Positions 12,644-23,553 of a stretch of DNA of 36,447 bases are shown piece by piece; the first letter of the stretch is position 1, and every line of letters starts with the position of its first letter. The position numbers and the translations under genes were made by a program. The notes under the pieces are model-generated. The model ran no database searches. It worked only from the letters and a program-made list of their open reading frames with translations, and was not told the DNA's origin. Source of the stretch: Lachnospiraceae bacterium (GTDB lineage: Bacteria; Bacillota; Clostridia; Lachnospirales; Lachnospiraceae); assembly GCA_016290595.1 (NCBI GenBank), contig JAEEUR010000015.1, positions 1 to 36,447 on the forward strand. Direction: 5' to 3'.

Positions 12644-15600
12644 TAGCGGCAGTGATACGAATCGTTTCAGGGCCGTGGAATACAGCCAGATCTCTGCCAC
12701 CGGCTTTTCCAGCGCCGCCGACAGCGCGCGGCCGTACCAGCGCAGCTGCGTTTCATAGCGGCGGATCAGTTCCGATCCCTCCCGGACGCGGTCCGTTTTA
12801 TAGTCGACGAGGATCAGCTTCTCGTCTTCCTCAAAATACAGATCGATGATGCCCTGGACCAGGACGGTTTCCGTCAGAGGGCTTTCCGGATCCAGTTCGG
12901 TGTAAGGAACACCTAAGATAAACGGCTTCTCGCGCCACATTCTACCCTTCGCGGCGGCGGCCAGAGCCCGGCGTCCGACCGGCTGCCCGTAAAAGAGGCT
13001 GACGTCCTCCGGATCCAGCGCCTCTGCCTGCGCCTGACTCAGGATCCCGGCCCCGACGGCTTCCCGCATATAGGCCGAGACCTGCTCCGGACTGCCGCTT
13101 CTTTCGGGCGGAACGTGCTCCATCAGCTTATGGAAGGCCGTTCCTTTTTCCACCGCGCTCAACGCTTCGGCATCCTCTTCTTCTCCCGCTGCGGACGGAT
13201 AGATCCGGAATCGGGGCACCTCTTCCGGGGCGGGCGCCGCCGCGCCTGCCGTCTTCTGCTTCAGTTCCGAGACCGAATAGCTCAGCTTCGGCAGCTGCGG
13301 ATACGGATAGCTCCAGTCCAGCTGCTTCTGTAAGGCTTCCCGCTCCGCCGGATCGCTCTTTTCCGCCTGTTCCCAGCGGGAAAGCTGCGCGCCGAATGCC
13401 GCCTCCTCCGGCTGCGGGATCTCTTCCGGCCGGTAGTATTCCCAGCGCATGCCCAGATCGTCGCCGGCGGCCCGGCACTGCAGGAACCAGTTCAGGAAGG
13501 CATCAGCTTCTTCCGCTTCCCTGCCTCGCTGCTTTTCGATCTCCTCTTCCGCGTCGTTTTTTACGCTTCCCACAAGGATCAGCTGTTCCACGGCGCGAGT
13601 CATGCCCACGTAAAGGAGCCGCAGTTCCTCCGAGCGGCCTTCCCGGCGGATCTGTTCCGCCACGAAGCGCCGCCACAGATTCGGATACTTCATCAGCGCT
13701 TCGCTGTCGCAGCTGGTCAGGGCCAGGCCGCAGTCCGTATGGATCAGGACCGGGGCGCTCAGATCGGTCTCGTTGAACTTCCGGCCCAGTCCGGCCAGAA
13801 TGACAACCGGATACTCCAGGCCCTTGCTGGAATGCAGGGTCCCGATCCGGACCACGTCCGTCCCGTCCGAGATCAGCGGCGCTTCGCCGACGTCCAGCTG
13901 CAGATCCTTCTGCCGCTCCACGTAGCGCAGGAACTGATACAGACCCTTATAGGAGCTTTCCTCGTAGGAGGCGGCCATCTCCTTGAGCTGCCGCAGATTG
14001 GCCAGCCGCACCGGGCCGGAAGGCATGGCCTGCAGATAGCAGTCATAGCCGCTTTCCCGCAGCAGGTAATCCAGCAATTCCGGAACGGAGCGCAGGCCGG
14101 CCGCTTCCCGCCAGACGTCCAGCTTCTGAAGGAAGAGGGCCAGGCGGCCGCCGGCCGCCGTCTCCGGCAGTTCTCTCAGGCGGTCGATCAGCGCTTCTTC
14201 CGCATCCCGGGCCCCGCGGACGGCTTCGGCCAGCTCCTCCTGCGAGAAACCGCCGATCGGGGACAGGAGGACCGCCCCCAGCGGGATATCCTGCCTGGGG
14301 TTGTCCAGCACGGCCAGCAGCGAGAGCAGCGTCTGCACCTCCAGCGTATCGTAGAAGCCCTTCGTCTCCTGCGCCGCCGCCGGGATGCCGTAGCTTTTCA
14401 GGATCCGGCTCAGGACGGTCCCGGCCTTCCGGCCGCGGTTCAGGATCACGATATCCCCGTAGCGCAGGTCCCTCTGCCTCAACGTCCCGTCCGGCTGCTT
14501 TTCACGGATCTGCCGATTCTCTTTCATAAGGCCGAGGATGGTCACGGCGATCAGCCGTCCCTCCTCTTTCAGCCGCTGTGAGGCGCCGGCCTCCGTCTGC
14601 AGCAGCAGAAGGCGCGTTTCGGGATTCGGTCCCTCGAAGCTTCCCGCCGGATGCAGGGCGGCGTCAGCGTCATAATCCACGCCGCCGAAGTCCGTCCTCA
14701 TCAGCCGCGCAAACACGCGGTTGGCGCTTTCCAGCACCGCGGCGCGCGAGCGGAAATTGTCCTGCAGCAGGATCTTCCGGTGCAAAGCCCCTTTTTCTTC
14801 CGAAAACGAGGCGTATTTTTTCATAAAGATCGTCGGATCCGCCCGGCGGAAGCGGTAGATGCTCTGCTTGACGTCTCCTACCATGAACAGGTTCGGGCGG
14901 CCGGCGTCCTCGCCGGACAGGCCCCGCAGAATATACTCCTGCACCTGATTGATGTCCTGATATTCATCGACGATGATCTCGTCAAAGCCTTTCTGCAGCT
15001 CCCGCGCCAGATCGGTGAGGACGGGTCTCCCCTCCGGATCCCGTTCCATCAGAAGCTCCAGGGTATAGTGCTCCATGTCCATGAAGGTGGCGATGCCGCG
15101 TTTCCGGCAGGCCTCCCCCAGTTTTTCCGTAAAATGCAGGGTCAGTCCGATCAGCGCCCGTCCCGGCGCTTCGGTCAGGCCGAGCAGGCGGATCTCTTCT
15201 TCCGGCGGCACGAGCGGTCCCTTGCGCAGCGCGTCCAGCAGCTTATAATAACCGCCGGCCGACACCGTGCCGCGGGTGTCTTTCACGTATTGATAGGACG
15301 TGTCCTCTTTGAGTTCTTTCCTGCCGAAGGCCGGCGTCCGGAAAGCCCTCAGTACTTCCTGCAGGCGGTAATAATCCGTCAGCTGCTCCCATTCCTTCGT
15401 CAGAGCTCTCTCTTCCTTCAGCTGCGAAAGCACGGCCGCATGCTCCGCCGGATCCGCCTCCAACTCCCGCAGCAGCGCGTCCTGCTTTTCTCCCAGCACG
15501 GCGATCACGCGCCGGACGTTTTCGGCAGCTTTCTTCAGCCAGATCGTCTGCCTCAGCTCTTCCGCCGTTTGGGGGAAGTCCGGCAGCGCGTTTTCCAGCC

Positions 15601-16159
15601 AGACTCCGGGGAAAGGCGCGTTCTGGGAGGAGTCGTACAGCGCCAGCACCAGTTCCGTGATATCCTCGTGGTTCTTTTCGCTGCTGTAGCCGTCCAGAAG
15701 CGCGTAGAAATCCGGGGAGGCCTCCCGATACGCCTCCGCCAGCACCTCTTCCATCACGTCGCGGGAAAGCAGCCTGATCTCCGCGTCCTCCGCGATGCGC
15801 ACGTCCGGCGTCAGCCCTTCTATCTCCTGAAAATAGGAACGGACCAGGCGGTTGCAGAAGCTGTCGACAGTCTGGATCCGCGCCTGGCCGAGGATGGCCA
15901 GCTGATGCCTGATATGCCGGTTCTCCGGCGCTTCATTCAGCGCCTGCTCCAGCGCAAGACGTATTCGCTCCCGCATCTCTGCGGCCGCGGTCCTGGTATA
16001 CGTCACGATCAGCAGACGGCCCAGATCGCCGCCTTCCCGGATCCTGTCCACGACGTGCGCCACCAGCGTACTTGTCTTGCCGCTTCCCGCGGCCGCCGAT
16101 ACCAGCAGGGAACCGGAGCGATGATCCACGACTTCTTTCTGTTTATCCGTGAAGCCCAT
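12641..16159 (-). CDS. addA: ATP-dependent helicase/nuclease subunit A
   Basis: AddA is the motor helicase and one of two nucleases of AddAB, which processes double-strand DNA ends for recombination up to a Chi site. The 1172-residue protein is of normal length. It has a Walker A motif SAAAGSGKTST (21-31), the UvrD-type motif II DEYQDINQVQ, motif VI LRLLYVGMTRA and a RecB-type nuclease motif LILVDYKTDRV near the C-terminus. GGAGG lies ten bases before the ATG. It overlaps the end of addB by 17 bases, so the two subunits are coupled. It is the last gene of the long minus-strand train. Confidence 0.97.
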   Translation of the reverse strand: MGFTDKQKEVVDHRSGSLLVSAAAGSGKTSTLVAHVVDRIREGGDLGRLLIVTYTRTAAAEMRERIRLALEQALNEAPENRHIRHQLAILGQARIQTVDSFCNRLVRSYFQEIEGLTPDVRIAEDAEIRLLSRDVMEEVLAEAYREASPDFYALLDGYSSEKNHEDITELVLALYDSSQNAPFPGVWLENALPDFPQTAEELRQTIWLKKAAENVRRVIAVLGEKQDALLRELEADPAEHAAVLSQLKEERALTKEWEQLTDYYRLQEVLRAFRTPAFGRKELKEDTSYQYVKDTRGTVSAGGYYKLLDALRKGPLVPPEEEIRLLGLTEAPGRALIGLTLHFTEKLGEACRKRGIATFMDMEHYTLELLMERDPEGRPVLTDLARELQKGFDEIIVDEYQDINQVQEYILRGLSGEDAGRPNLFMVGDVKQSIYRFRRADPTIFMKKYASFSEEKGALHRKILLQDNFRSRAAVLESANRVFARLMRTDFGGVDYDADAALHPAGSFEGPNPETRLLLLQTEAGASQRLKEEGRLIAVTILGLMKENRQIREKQPDGTLRQRDLRYGDIVILNRGRKAGTVLSRILKSYGIPAAAQETKGFYDTLEVQTLLSLLAVLDNPRQDIPLGAVLLSPIGGFSQEELAEAVRGARDAEEALIDRLRELPETAAGGRLALFLQKLDVWREAAGLRSVPELLDYLLRESGYDCYLQAMPSGPVRLANLRQLKEMAASYEESSYKGLYQFLRYVERQKDLQLDVGEAPLISDGTDVVRIGTLHSSKGLEYPVVILAGLGRKFNETDLSAPVLIHTDCGLALTSCDSEALMKYPNLWRRFVAEQIRREGRSEELRLLYVGMTRAVEQLILVGSVKNDAEEEIEKQRGREAEEADAFLNWFLQCRAAGDDLGMRWEYYRPEEIPQPEEAAFGAQLSRWEQAEKSDPAEREALQKQLDWSYPYPQLPKLSYSVSELKQKTAGAAAPAPEEVPRFRIYPSAAGEEEDAEALSAVEKGTAFHKLMEHVPPERSGSPEQVSAYMREAVGAGILSQAQAEALDPEDVSLFYGQPVGRRALAAAAKGRMWREKPFILGVPYTELDPESPLTETVLVQGIIDLYFEEDEKLILVDYKTDRVREGSELIRRYETQLRWYGRALSAALEKPVAEIWLYSTALKRFVSLPL

Positions 16160-19100
16160 CTTTTTCCGCCTCCTTTGCCTGGTTCAGATATTCCTCCGCT
16201 GCCATCCGCGGCTGTTCCCGGTAGGAAAAAGCCTCGTCCTTCCGGTCGCAGAGCGCGGTAAACGGGCAGTAGGAGCAGCTGCTGCGGTCCTCGCCGCTGA
16301 GCACGGGACTCGCGGCGATCTCGCCGTCCAGGATCCTCTCGCCCAGTTCCTTCAGCTTGCGGCAGATGCTGCGCCCCAGCAGGGAAAGCCCGGCCGAAGC
16401 CAGCTGCGGCTTCCGGCCGTCTCCGTCTTCGGCATCCGGCGAGACGGCCTTCACTTCCGCGGCCGTCAGTCCCTGCAGACGGAAGCTCTGCCGGACAGCC
16501 TCTTCTCTCTGGGCCGCGTCTTTCCAGTCCCGCAGCCAGTTTTCCCGCAGCAGCGAATAGTACAGGCCGCCCGGAAAGACTTCCTTTCCGGGATGCTTCT
16601 TTTCGCAGATGGCCTGCGCCGCCTCCAGATAGGCGCCCAGCTGCAGCTGCGTGCCCTGCTCCATGGCGCCGAAATCCAGTTTTTTCGCGCCGGTCTTATA
16701 GTCAACGATGCGCAGATACAGCCGCCCGTCTTCTTCATACAGATCCAGACGGTCGATCGTCCCCTGCAGGGACAGACGGGCGCCGTCCTTTAAGGGGATC
16801 TGAAGCGCCGTATCCGACTCCGCGCCGAAATGCAGTTCAAACGCCGCCGGTCTAAAAGCCGCGCCGGCTTCCCAGGAAGCCATCGCCTGCAGATACCGTT
16901 CGAAAAAGCCTTCCCAGCGGGCCAGAAGATACGCCACGTTGACGTTCTCCACGAAATCCGGGAAGCGTCTTAAGGCGGCGTCCACGGCCTGACGGATCTC
17001 TGCCCGGATATCCTTTTGGGAAAGAACGGAAACCGGCCGTCCGCCGGCCGTCAGGCTGCGGAGCAGCGTTTCCATGACCAGATGGAAGAAATTGCCGTGA
17101 TCCACGCTTTCCCAGCTGAACTCCTCCCGCTCGTTCAGGGATAGGCCGTAGCGGAGGAAATGCCGGTACGGACAGGACGCGAAGTTTTCCAGGCGGGTCA
17201 CGCTGCCGGAGAGCACGCTTCCGAACAGCGCCTTCGCCGCTTCGGCCGAGAGCCGTGCCGGTTCAAAGCGGTATGACGCGCCGGCTTCGATCCGCGCCAG
17301 GCCGGCCCGGATCTCTTCCTCATCCCGCTCCCGCAGGAAGGCGTAGAGCGGCGGCCAGACCGGATCGTTTTCCCCGAAGCTTCTGGCCAGAAGACGCAGC
17401 GCCGCCTGCCGGCTGCCGAGAGTGTCGGTCTCCTCCCAGGGGCCGCTTTCCTCTTCCATGTCGGGGAACAGCGTCCGGATCTCCCGGACCAGCGAAGACG
17501 GCTGCTTCGGCTTGCGTGCGCTGTCCATGCGGGCCAGGCACAGATCCAGGCTCTCCCGGGGCAGGCTCAGCAGGCTGTGCAGATAAAAGCGTTCCTCCAG
17601 CAGGGAACGTTCGTCGGTGTAGGCCGGGCATTCCTCCGTCGATAAGAGCAGCCGCTCCTCATCGGTCAGAAGGCCCCCGCCGCTGCCGGGCTTGGGCAGA
17701 AGGTCGGCGTTTAATCCCAGAAAGATCAGGTGCCTGACCGCGCCGAAGCGGCTCCGCTGCGTATCGCCGATCACGATCTGATCCGACGAGCGGGGCAGCC
17801 GGCCGCTTGTCAGGCTGGCCAGTCCGGCTTTCAGCATATCCGTCATCTCCGCCCGGCTGAGCAGGCCTTCTCCGAAGATCTGGTCCAGCGAGCGGAGGAA
17901 TTCCTTCGCGGCTTCGGCCGCTTCCTCCCAGCCGGCCGCCTTTTCTTCCTCGCCTTCCTTCTCCCAGCTTTCCCGGAAATGCCGGAGCTTCTCCTCCGGC
18001 GCCAGCTCTTCGCACAGACCGAGCAGCGCGCGCGCAGCCGCGGACGCGGTGAATTTCCCCCGTCCGATCGCTTCCTGCAGGAGAGCCAGCGGCACAAAAG
18101 CCTTTTCCCGCATTTCATTCAGTTCGGCCAGTTCTTTTTCGCTGCGCGCCGTCCAGGCCTCTTCGCTTTCCCCCCGCCGCCGCTTGACGGGCCGGCTGTA
18201 GCTTTCCTCCAGCCGTTTTCCGCCCCGGATGCCGGCCGCCAGCAGATAGTTCTCCAGCCGGTCGCTTTCTTCCCGGGACAGCGGGCTGCAGGGATTCTTT
18301 ACATATCGCAGGAAGGCATCGCGTTCCCGTCCGCCGGAAACGGTCTCCCAGGCGTCTTCCAGAAGACGGAGCAGCGGATGCGCTTTCAGGGAGATCCGGC
18401 GGTCGGTAAAGAAGGGAAGCTCCGCTTCCTTCAGGTATTTTTCCAAAAGGGGAACGTACAGCTCCTGGTCGCTGACCAGAAGCGCGATATCCCGGCAGCG
18501 CAGTCCTTTTTCCCGAAGCAGGAAACGGATCCGCGAGACCGCCCAGGCCGCTTCCTCCTCCGGCGTTTCGGGAGTGATCAGTCGGACCGTCTCCGGCTTT
18601 CCCTTCCGTATCTCCCGGCCCGGCCGCATCAGGCGGCGGGACAGAAAGGCCAGCTCGTCCGGTCTCTCCGGCGCAGCGTGCGCATAACGGATATCCTCGT
18701 GCTTTATGCCCCGCTCTTCGGCGATCCGCATCAGCCGCCAGATAGCTTCCTGACTCATGGCATAGAGCTCGTCCCGGTGACGCTTCTTCGGATAGAACCA
18801 GGCCTCGGGATCTTCTCCCTCGGGCAGGGTCAGCACGGCGGTGGTTTCCCCCGCGCGGGCCATCAGCTGTTCCAGGATCCGGTACTGGATGCCGGTAAAT
18901 CCGGTGAAGCCGTCCAGATACAGATGATCCACCCGGCCGATGCCGGAGGCGGGCAGCAGCCGTGCAAAAAGCGGCAGGCGCTCCTCCGCCGTCAGTTTTT
19001 CTCCCAGCCGCCTTCGGTACGCTTCGTACAGGCAGTTCAGATCCGCCAGCTTCCGCTGCAGCAGATCGGGCAGCTCCTTATCGGCGGCCCCCGAAAGAAG

Positions 19101-19514
19101 GCCGGCCGGATCGATCCCGTTCATCTCCCATTCCGCAAACAGGCTGCCGAGATGCGCCCCGAAAGACGGATTCAGCGCCTGCCGCCCGTATACGGAAAGA
19201 GCCGGCAGCACGTCGCGCACCGCCAGCGCCAGCAGCATCTGTTTTACGGTATCGGAAATAACGGATTCCGGCAGAATGCCGAACTCCCGGAAGGCGCGGC
19301 CGGCCAGCCGGTCGAAGCTTAGGGCTTCGACGTTGATCAGCGCGTGCCGGGGATGGCGCTCTGTCAGCAGCCGCTGGGTCGAGAGGCAGAATTGCTCCGG
19401 GACCAGCAGCAGAAAGCTTTTGTCCGGCCGGGCCGCCGCCTCGCGGATGATCTCTTCGATCAGCTGCGTGCTTTTGCCGCTGCCGGAAGCGCCGAGCAGA
19501 AAATGAAGTGACAT
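16143..19514 (-). CDS. addB: ATP-dependent nuclease subunit B
   Basis: AddB is the second nuclease and Chi-recognition subunit of AddAB. The 1123-residue protein starts with LLGASGSGKSTQ, its Walker A motif. The C-terminal nuclease domain has IVDYKTGAKK and is framed by the four cysteines of the iron-sulfur staple: one in FASCPYRHF and three in SSCSYCPFTALC. It follows hemW by 12 bases and overlaps addA. AAGGA precedes the ATG. Confidence 0.96.
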   Translation of the reverse strand: MSLHFLLGASGSGKSTQLIEEIIREAAARPDKSFLLLVPEQFCLSTQRLLTERHPRHALINVEALSFDRLAGRAFREFGILPESVISDTVKQMLLALAVRDVLPALSVYGRQALNPSFGAHLGSLFAEWEMNGIDPAGLLSGAADKELPDLLQRKLADLNCLYEAYRRRLGEKLTAEERLPLFARLLPASGIGRVDHLYLDGFTGFTGIQYRILEQLMARAGETTAVLTLPEGEDPEAWFYPKKRHRDELYAMSQEAIWRLMRIAEERGIKHEDIRYAHAAPERPDELAFLSRRLMRPGREIRKGKPETVRLITPETPEEEAAWAVSRIRFLLREKGLRCRDIALLVSDQELYVPLLEKYLKEAELPFFTDRRISLKAHPLLRLLEDAWETVSGGRERDAFLRYVKNPCSPLSREESDRLENYLLAAGIRGGKRLEESYSRPVKRRRGESEEAWTARSEKELAELNEMREKAFVPLALLQEAIGRGKFTASAAARALLGLCEELAPEEKLRHFRESWEKEGEEEKAAGWEEAAEAAKEFLRSLDQIFGEGLLSRAEMTDMLKAGLASLTSGRLPRSSDQIVIGDTQRSRFGAVRHLIFLGLNADLLPKPGSGGGLLTDEERLLLSTEECPAYTDERSLLEERFYLHSLLSLPRESLDLCLARMDSARKPKQPSSLVREIRTLFPDMEEESGPWEETDTLGSRQAALRLLARSFGENDPVWPPLYAFLRERDEEEIRAGLARIEAGASYRFEPARLSAEAAKALFGSVLSGSVTRLENFASCPYRHFLRYGLSLNEREEFSWESVDHGNFFHLVMETLLRSLTAGGRPVSVLSQKDIRAEIRQAVDAALRRFPDFVENVNVAYLLARWEGFFERYLQAMASWEAGAAFRPAAFELHFGAESDTALQIPLKDGARLSLQGTIDRLDLYEEDGRLYLRIVDYKTGAKKLDFGAMEQGTQLQLGAYLEAAQAICEKKHPGKEVFPGGLYYSLLRENWLRDWKDAAQREEAVRQSFRLQGLTAAEVKAVSPDAEDGDGRKPQLASAGLSLLGRSICRKLKELGERILDGEIAASPVLSGEDRSSCSYCPFTALCDRKDEAFSYREQPRMAAEEYLNQAKEAEKDGLHG

Positions 19515-19526
19515 GATGTGCGTTCC

Positions 19527-20681
19527 TTAATCCAGCAGGAAGCGGGCCAGAATGATGTTGCTCACGTCGATGCCCGCATCCGTCAGCCAGATCCGACCGC
19601 CGGCCTGTTCCACCAGATCCGAACGGTACAGTTCCAGCAGTTCTTTTTCGTACTGCTTCGGGAAGGATCTGCCGAAGCGCTTTCGGAAATCCTCCCGCGA
19701 GATGCCGCGCGCGGTACGTAGGCCCAGGAACATGTATTCCTCCATGGCGTCCTTCTCGCTCTGCGGAGAGGCCGCCCGAAAACGCTGATAGGCCGTCCGG
19801 GAAGCCTCCGGATACGCCTCCTTTTCCGACGGATTCGCAAAGCGTTTTCCCTCCAGATAAGAGTGCGCGGCCCGGCCGAAGCCGACGTAATCCCCCAGCG
19901 TCCAGTAGGTCATGTTGTGGCGGCTTTCGAAGCCTTTTTTCGCATAATTGGAGAACTCGTAGCGGGAATAGCCCTGGCTGCCCAGATATTCCTTCGTGTA
20001 ATGGTACATGGCGCGGTCCAGCTCCTCGCCCGGCAGGTCCAGCCGGCCGATGCGGCCCTCCCCGTAGCGTTCGTAGAAGGGAGTCCCTTCCTCGATACTC
20101 AGAGAATACGCCGAGATATGTTCGGGATTTAACGCCGCGACCGTTTCCAGCGTTTTTTTCCACTTCCCCATGGTCTGCTTGGGCAGGGCGCTCATCAGAT
20201 CCACGTTGATATTCGCAAAGCCGGCCTGGCGGGCCAGCTCATAGCTTTCCAGGAAATCCTCGTAGCTGTGGATGCGTCCCAGAAGCTTCAGCTCCGATTC
20301 GTGGATGCTCTGCAGGCCGAGGCTTAAGCGGTTGACGCCGGCCTCGCGGTATTTTACCAGCTTTTCGGCGTTCAGCGTGCCGGGGTTGGCTTCCAGCGTG
20401 ATCTCCGCCTTCTCGGCGAATTCATACTGGCTCCGCAGCTGGTTCAGAAGCTGGACGATATAAAAAGGCGCCACGACGCTGGGCGTTCCGCCGCCGAAAA
20501 AGACCGTCTCCACCCGGTAGATGGACGCGATGGCTTCAAAGCTGCGGATCTCCTTGGTCAGAAGGCGCATATAGGCAGCGATCTCGTCGGTGCCGGCCGG
20601 GCCGGAGGCGAAATCGCAGTACAGGCATTTCTGCACGCAGAAGGGCAGGTGGATATAGACCGAAAGGGGTTTCTTGGGCAT
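19527..20681 (-). CDS. hemW: Radical SAM protein HemW (haem chaperone)
   Basis: The 384-residue protein was long annotated as oxygen-independent coproporphyrinogen oxidase but belongs to HemW, a haem-inserting protein. The cluster motif is FCVQKCLYCDF (C15, C19, C22), without the extra fourth Cys of HemN. GGGTPS, EANPGTL, RLSLGLQS and the HNMTYW motif of the family are present. It lies 24 bases after lepA, the neighbour it has in many Bacillota. AGGAGG precedes the ATG. Confidence 0.93.
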   Translation of the reverse strand: MPKKPLSVYIHLPFCVQKCLYCDFASGPAGTDEIAAYMRLLTKEIRSFEAIASIYRVETVFFGGGTPSVVAPFYIVQLLNQLRSQYEFAEKAEITLEANPGTLNAEKLVKYREAGVNRLSLGLQSIHESELKLLGRIHSYEDFLESYELARQAGFANINVDLMSALPKQTMGKWKKTLETVAALNPEHISAYSLSIEEGTPFYERYGEGRIGRLDLPGEELDRAMYHYTKEYLGSQGYSRYEFSNYAKKGFESRHNMTYWTLGDYVGFGRAAHSYLEGKRFANPSEKEAYPEASRTAYQRFRAASPQSEKDAMEEYMFLGLRTARGISREDFRKRFGRSFPKQYEKELLELYRSDLVEQAGGRIWLTDAGIDVSNIILARFLLD

Positions 20682-20705
20682 ACGCCCCTCCTATTCCGTT
20701 CGGGA

Positions 20706-22520
20706 TCAGTCGTCCTGATCCAGCTTTAAGACGCTCATGAAAGCTTTCTGCGGCACCTCGACGTTGCCGATCTGGCGCATCCGCTTCTTGCCTTCCTTCT
20801 GCTTCTCCAGGAGCTTCTTCTTGCGGGTGATGTCGCCGCCGTAGCACTTGGCCAGAACGTCCTTACGTACCGCTTTTACGGTCTCTCTTGCTATAATTTT
20901 ACTCCCGATAGCCGCCTGAATTGGTATTTCGAACAGGTGACGGGGAATTTCTTCCTTCAGGCGTTCGCACATCCGCCGGCCGCGCTCGTAGGCGGTGGAC
21001 GCGTGCACGATAAAACTTAAGGCGTCGACCTCTTCCCGGTTGATCAGGATATCCAGCTTGACCAGGTCGGATCTCTCGTAGCCCTTCAGGGAATAGTCCA
21101 GCGAGGCGTAGCCGCGGGAGCGGGATTTTAACGCGTCGAAAAAGTCGTAGATGATCTCGTTCAGGGGCAGCGTGTACTTTAAGAGAGCGCGCGTGGTCTC
21201 GATGTATTCCGTCCCCTCGTAGACGCCGCTCCGCTCCTGGCAGAGCTTCATGATGGGCCCGATGAATTCCGTCGTCACCATGATCTCGGCCGAGACGACC
21301 GGCTCCTCCATGTAGTCGATGACGGCGGGATCCGGCAGATTGGTGGGATTGGACAGGTCGATGCACTCGCCTTTCAAAGTGTGGACCTTATACACGACGC
21401 TCGGGGCGGTGGTAACCAGGTCCAGGTTGTATTCGCGCTCCAGCCGTTCCTGGATGATCTCCAGATGCAGCAGCCCCAAAAAGCCGCAGCGGAAGCCGAA
21501 GCCGAGCGCGACGGAGGTTTCGGGCTCGTAGGTGAGCGAGGCGTCGTTTAACTGCAGGCGCTCCAGCGCGTCCCGCAGGTCCGGGTATTTCGCACCGTCC
21601 GCCGGATACATGCCGCAGAAAACCATGGACTGCACCTTTTTATAGCCGGGCAGCGCTTCCGAGCAGGGATTTAAGGCGTCGGTGATGGTGTCGCCGACGC
21701 GGGTGTCCTTCACGTTTTTGATGCTGGCGGTCAGGTAGCCGACCATGCCGGCAGAGAGCTCATCGCAGGGGATCAGCTGGCCCGCGCCGAAAGTCCCGAC
21801 CTCCACCACGTCGTAAACGGCACCGGTGGACATGAGCTTCACGCGGCTTCCCTTGCGGACAGAGCCGTCCATGACGCGGAAAAAGACCACGACGCCGCGG
21901 TAGCTGTCGTAAAACGAGTCGAAGATCAAGCATTTTAAAGGCTTTTGAGGGTCCCCCTCCGGGGCCGGAAGCTTGTGGACCACCGCCTCCAGGACCTGGT
22001 CGATATTGATGCCGTTCTTGGCGGAGATGAGCGGGGCGTCGTGCGCCTCCAGTCCGATCACGTCCTCGATCTCGTCGATGACGCGGTCCGGATCCGCGCT
22101 GGGCAGGTCGATCTTGTTGATGACCGGGATGACCTCCAGGTCGTTGTCCAGGGCCAGATAGACGTTGGCCAGCGTCTGCGCTTCGATGCCCTGCGCCGCG
22201 TCCACGACCAGAAGGGCGCCGTCGCAGGCGGCGAGCGCCCGGGAGACCTCGTAGTTGAAGTCGACGTGGCCGGGGGTATCGATCAGGTTCAGGATGTATT
22301 CCTCGCCGTTTTTGGCTTGATAGACCGTGCGCACGGCCTGCGCTTTTATGGTGATGCCCCTCTCCCGCTCCAGGTCCATATTGTCGAGGACCTGTTCCTG
22401 CATCTCACGCGCGGTGAGCAAACCGGTCTGTTCGATGATCCGGTCCGCCAGCGTGGATTTGCCGTGGTCGATATGGGCGATTATGCTGAAATTTCGAATG
22501 TGATCCTGCGGAATCGACAT
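20706..22520 (-). CDS. lepA: Elongation factor 4 (LepA), ribosome-back-translocating GTPase
   Basis: The 604-residue protein has normal length and the GTPase motifs [22 protein letters not shown] and [10 protein letters not shown], followed by the EF-G-like domains and the LepA-specific C-terminus ([26 protein letters not shown]). It binds ribosomes under ionic or cold stress. GGAGAAAG precedes the ATG. It starts 19 bases after the panE stop. Confidence 0.98.
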   Translation of the reverse strand: MSIPQDHIRNFSIIAHIDHGKSTLADRIIEQTGLLTAREMQEQVLDNMDLERERGITIKAQAVRTVYQAKNGEEYILNLIDTPGHVDFNYEVSRALAACDGALLVVDAAQGIEAQTLANVYLALDNDLEVIPVINKIDLPSADPDRVIDEIEDVIGLEAHDAPLISAKNGINIDQVLEAVVHKLPAPEGDPQKPLKCLIFDSFYDSYRGVVVFFRVMDGSVRKGSRVKLMSTGAVYDVVEVGTFGAGQLIPCDELSAGMVGYLTASIKNVKDTRVGDTITDALNPCSEALPGYKKVQSMVFCGMYPADGAKYPDLRDALERLQLNDASLTYEPETSVALGFGFRCGFLGLLHLEIIQERLEREYNLDLVTTAPSVVYKVHTLKGECIDLSNPTNLPDPAVIDYMEEPVVSAEIMVTTEFIGPIMKLCQERSGVYEGTEYIETTRALLKYTLPLNEIIYDFFDALKSRSRGYASLDYSLKGYERSDLVKLDILINREEVDALSFIVHASTAYERGRRMCERLKEEIPRHLFEIPIQAAIGSKIIARETVKAVRKDVLAKCYGGDITRKKKLLEKQKEGKKRMRQIGNVEVPQKAFMSVLKLDQDD

Positions 22521-22539
22521 ATCTTTCTCCTATGTGTTC

Positions 22540-23553
22540 TTACGTCAGATCTTCAAACAGCCGGATATTTTCACGGCTGAGCGGCAGCTCGCCCGCCTGC
22601 TCCTTCTTGATGACCTCCACGATGCGGTCGTTCACCGGTGTCGGGACGCCGGTCTTCCGGCCCCAGGCGCAGACCACTCCGTTGATGGCGTCCACCTCGC
22701 AGCGCTTGCCCTTCTTTAAGTCCTGCAGCATGGACGGCTCGATCAGGCGGTGCTTCTTCATCGCGATCGGCAGCAGGAAGTTCGCGAAGGCCTTCTTCAG
22801 ATCGTTCTTATAGTAGAACAGCTTCGTGATGTCCTTGCCCTGCACCGGAGCAAAAACCGCGCCGGCCGCCTGGCCCACGTCGATGCACTCCTTCATGCAG
22901 GCCAGCGCGACGGGCCGGGCTTCCTTCGTTTCGGAAACGTCTCCGAAGCGGCCGCCCATGACCGTCCCCAGCCCGGAGAAGGTCGCGTTGATCAGCAGCT
23001 TGGACCAGCGCACGCCCAGCAGGTTTTCCTCGATCTCCACGGGGCACATCTTTTCAAGCAGGGACTTCACAAGCGCCAGCTGCCCGTCCGTGATCCCTTC
23101 CATCCGGCCCATGTGGAAGGACATCGAGTCCGGATCGGAGGTCAGTTCGCACTCGCCGGGACCCTTCAGAGTCGCGCCCCATTCCACCACGCAGCCGATC
23201 GTGCGCTGCGGGCCTACGATCTCCGCGATCTCCGGCTCCGGGATCCCGTTCTGCAGGGTCACCAGCACGCTGTTTTCCCCCAGGAAAGGCAGCAGCTTCG
23301 TTACCACCTCGCGGTTCTCCAGCTGCTTGGTCATCAGGAAGATCACGTCGTAGACGCCTTCCATCTCGTACGGCAGGATCGCCCGGACCGGCACGGTCAT
23401 ATCCACCGTCCCGCCGATCTTCGCGCCCTTTGTGTTCAGGGCTTCCACGTGGGCCCGGTTGCGGTTGATCAGATCCACCGGCACGCCGTTTTTCGTCATA
23501 TAAGCGCCTAACACCGTTCCCAGGGAACCGGCTCCGTAAATCGCGTATCTCAT
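22540..23553 (-). CDS. panE: 2-dehydropantoate 2-reductase
   Basis: PanE reduces ketopantoate to pantoate with NADPH for coenzyme A synthesis. The 337-residue protein has the nucleotide-binding start YAIYGAGSLGTVLGAYM, the family motif LVTLQNGI, and a C-terminal domain with the catalytic Lys in RWSKLLINATFSGL and the NGVVCAWGRKTGVPTPVN segment. Its ATG overlaps the hflX stop by four bases (ATGA), and GGGAG lies within the end of hflX. This family also includes related 2-hydroxyacid reductases, so the substrate is likely rather than certain. No other pantothenate gene is nearby. Confidence 0.87.
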   Translation of the reverse strand: MRYAIYGAGSLGTVLGAYMTKNGVPVDLINRNRAHVEALNTKGAKIGGTVDMTVPVRAILPYEMEGVYDVIFLMTKQLENREVVTKLLPFLGENSVLVTLQNGIPEPEIAEIVGPQRTIGCVVEWGATLKGPGECELTSDPDSMSFHMGRMEGITDGQLALVKSLLEKMCPVEIEENLLGVRWSKLLINATFSGLGTVMGGRFGDVSETKEARPVALACMKECIDVGQAAGAVFAPVQGKDITKLFYYKNDLKKAFANFLLPIAMKKHRLIEPSMLQDLKKGKRCEVDAINGVVCAWGRKTGVPTPVNDRIVEVIKKEQAGELPLSRENIRLFEDLT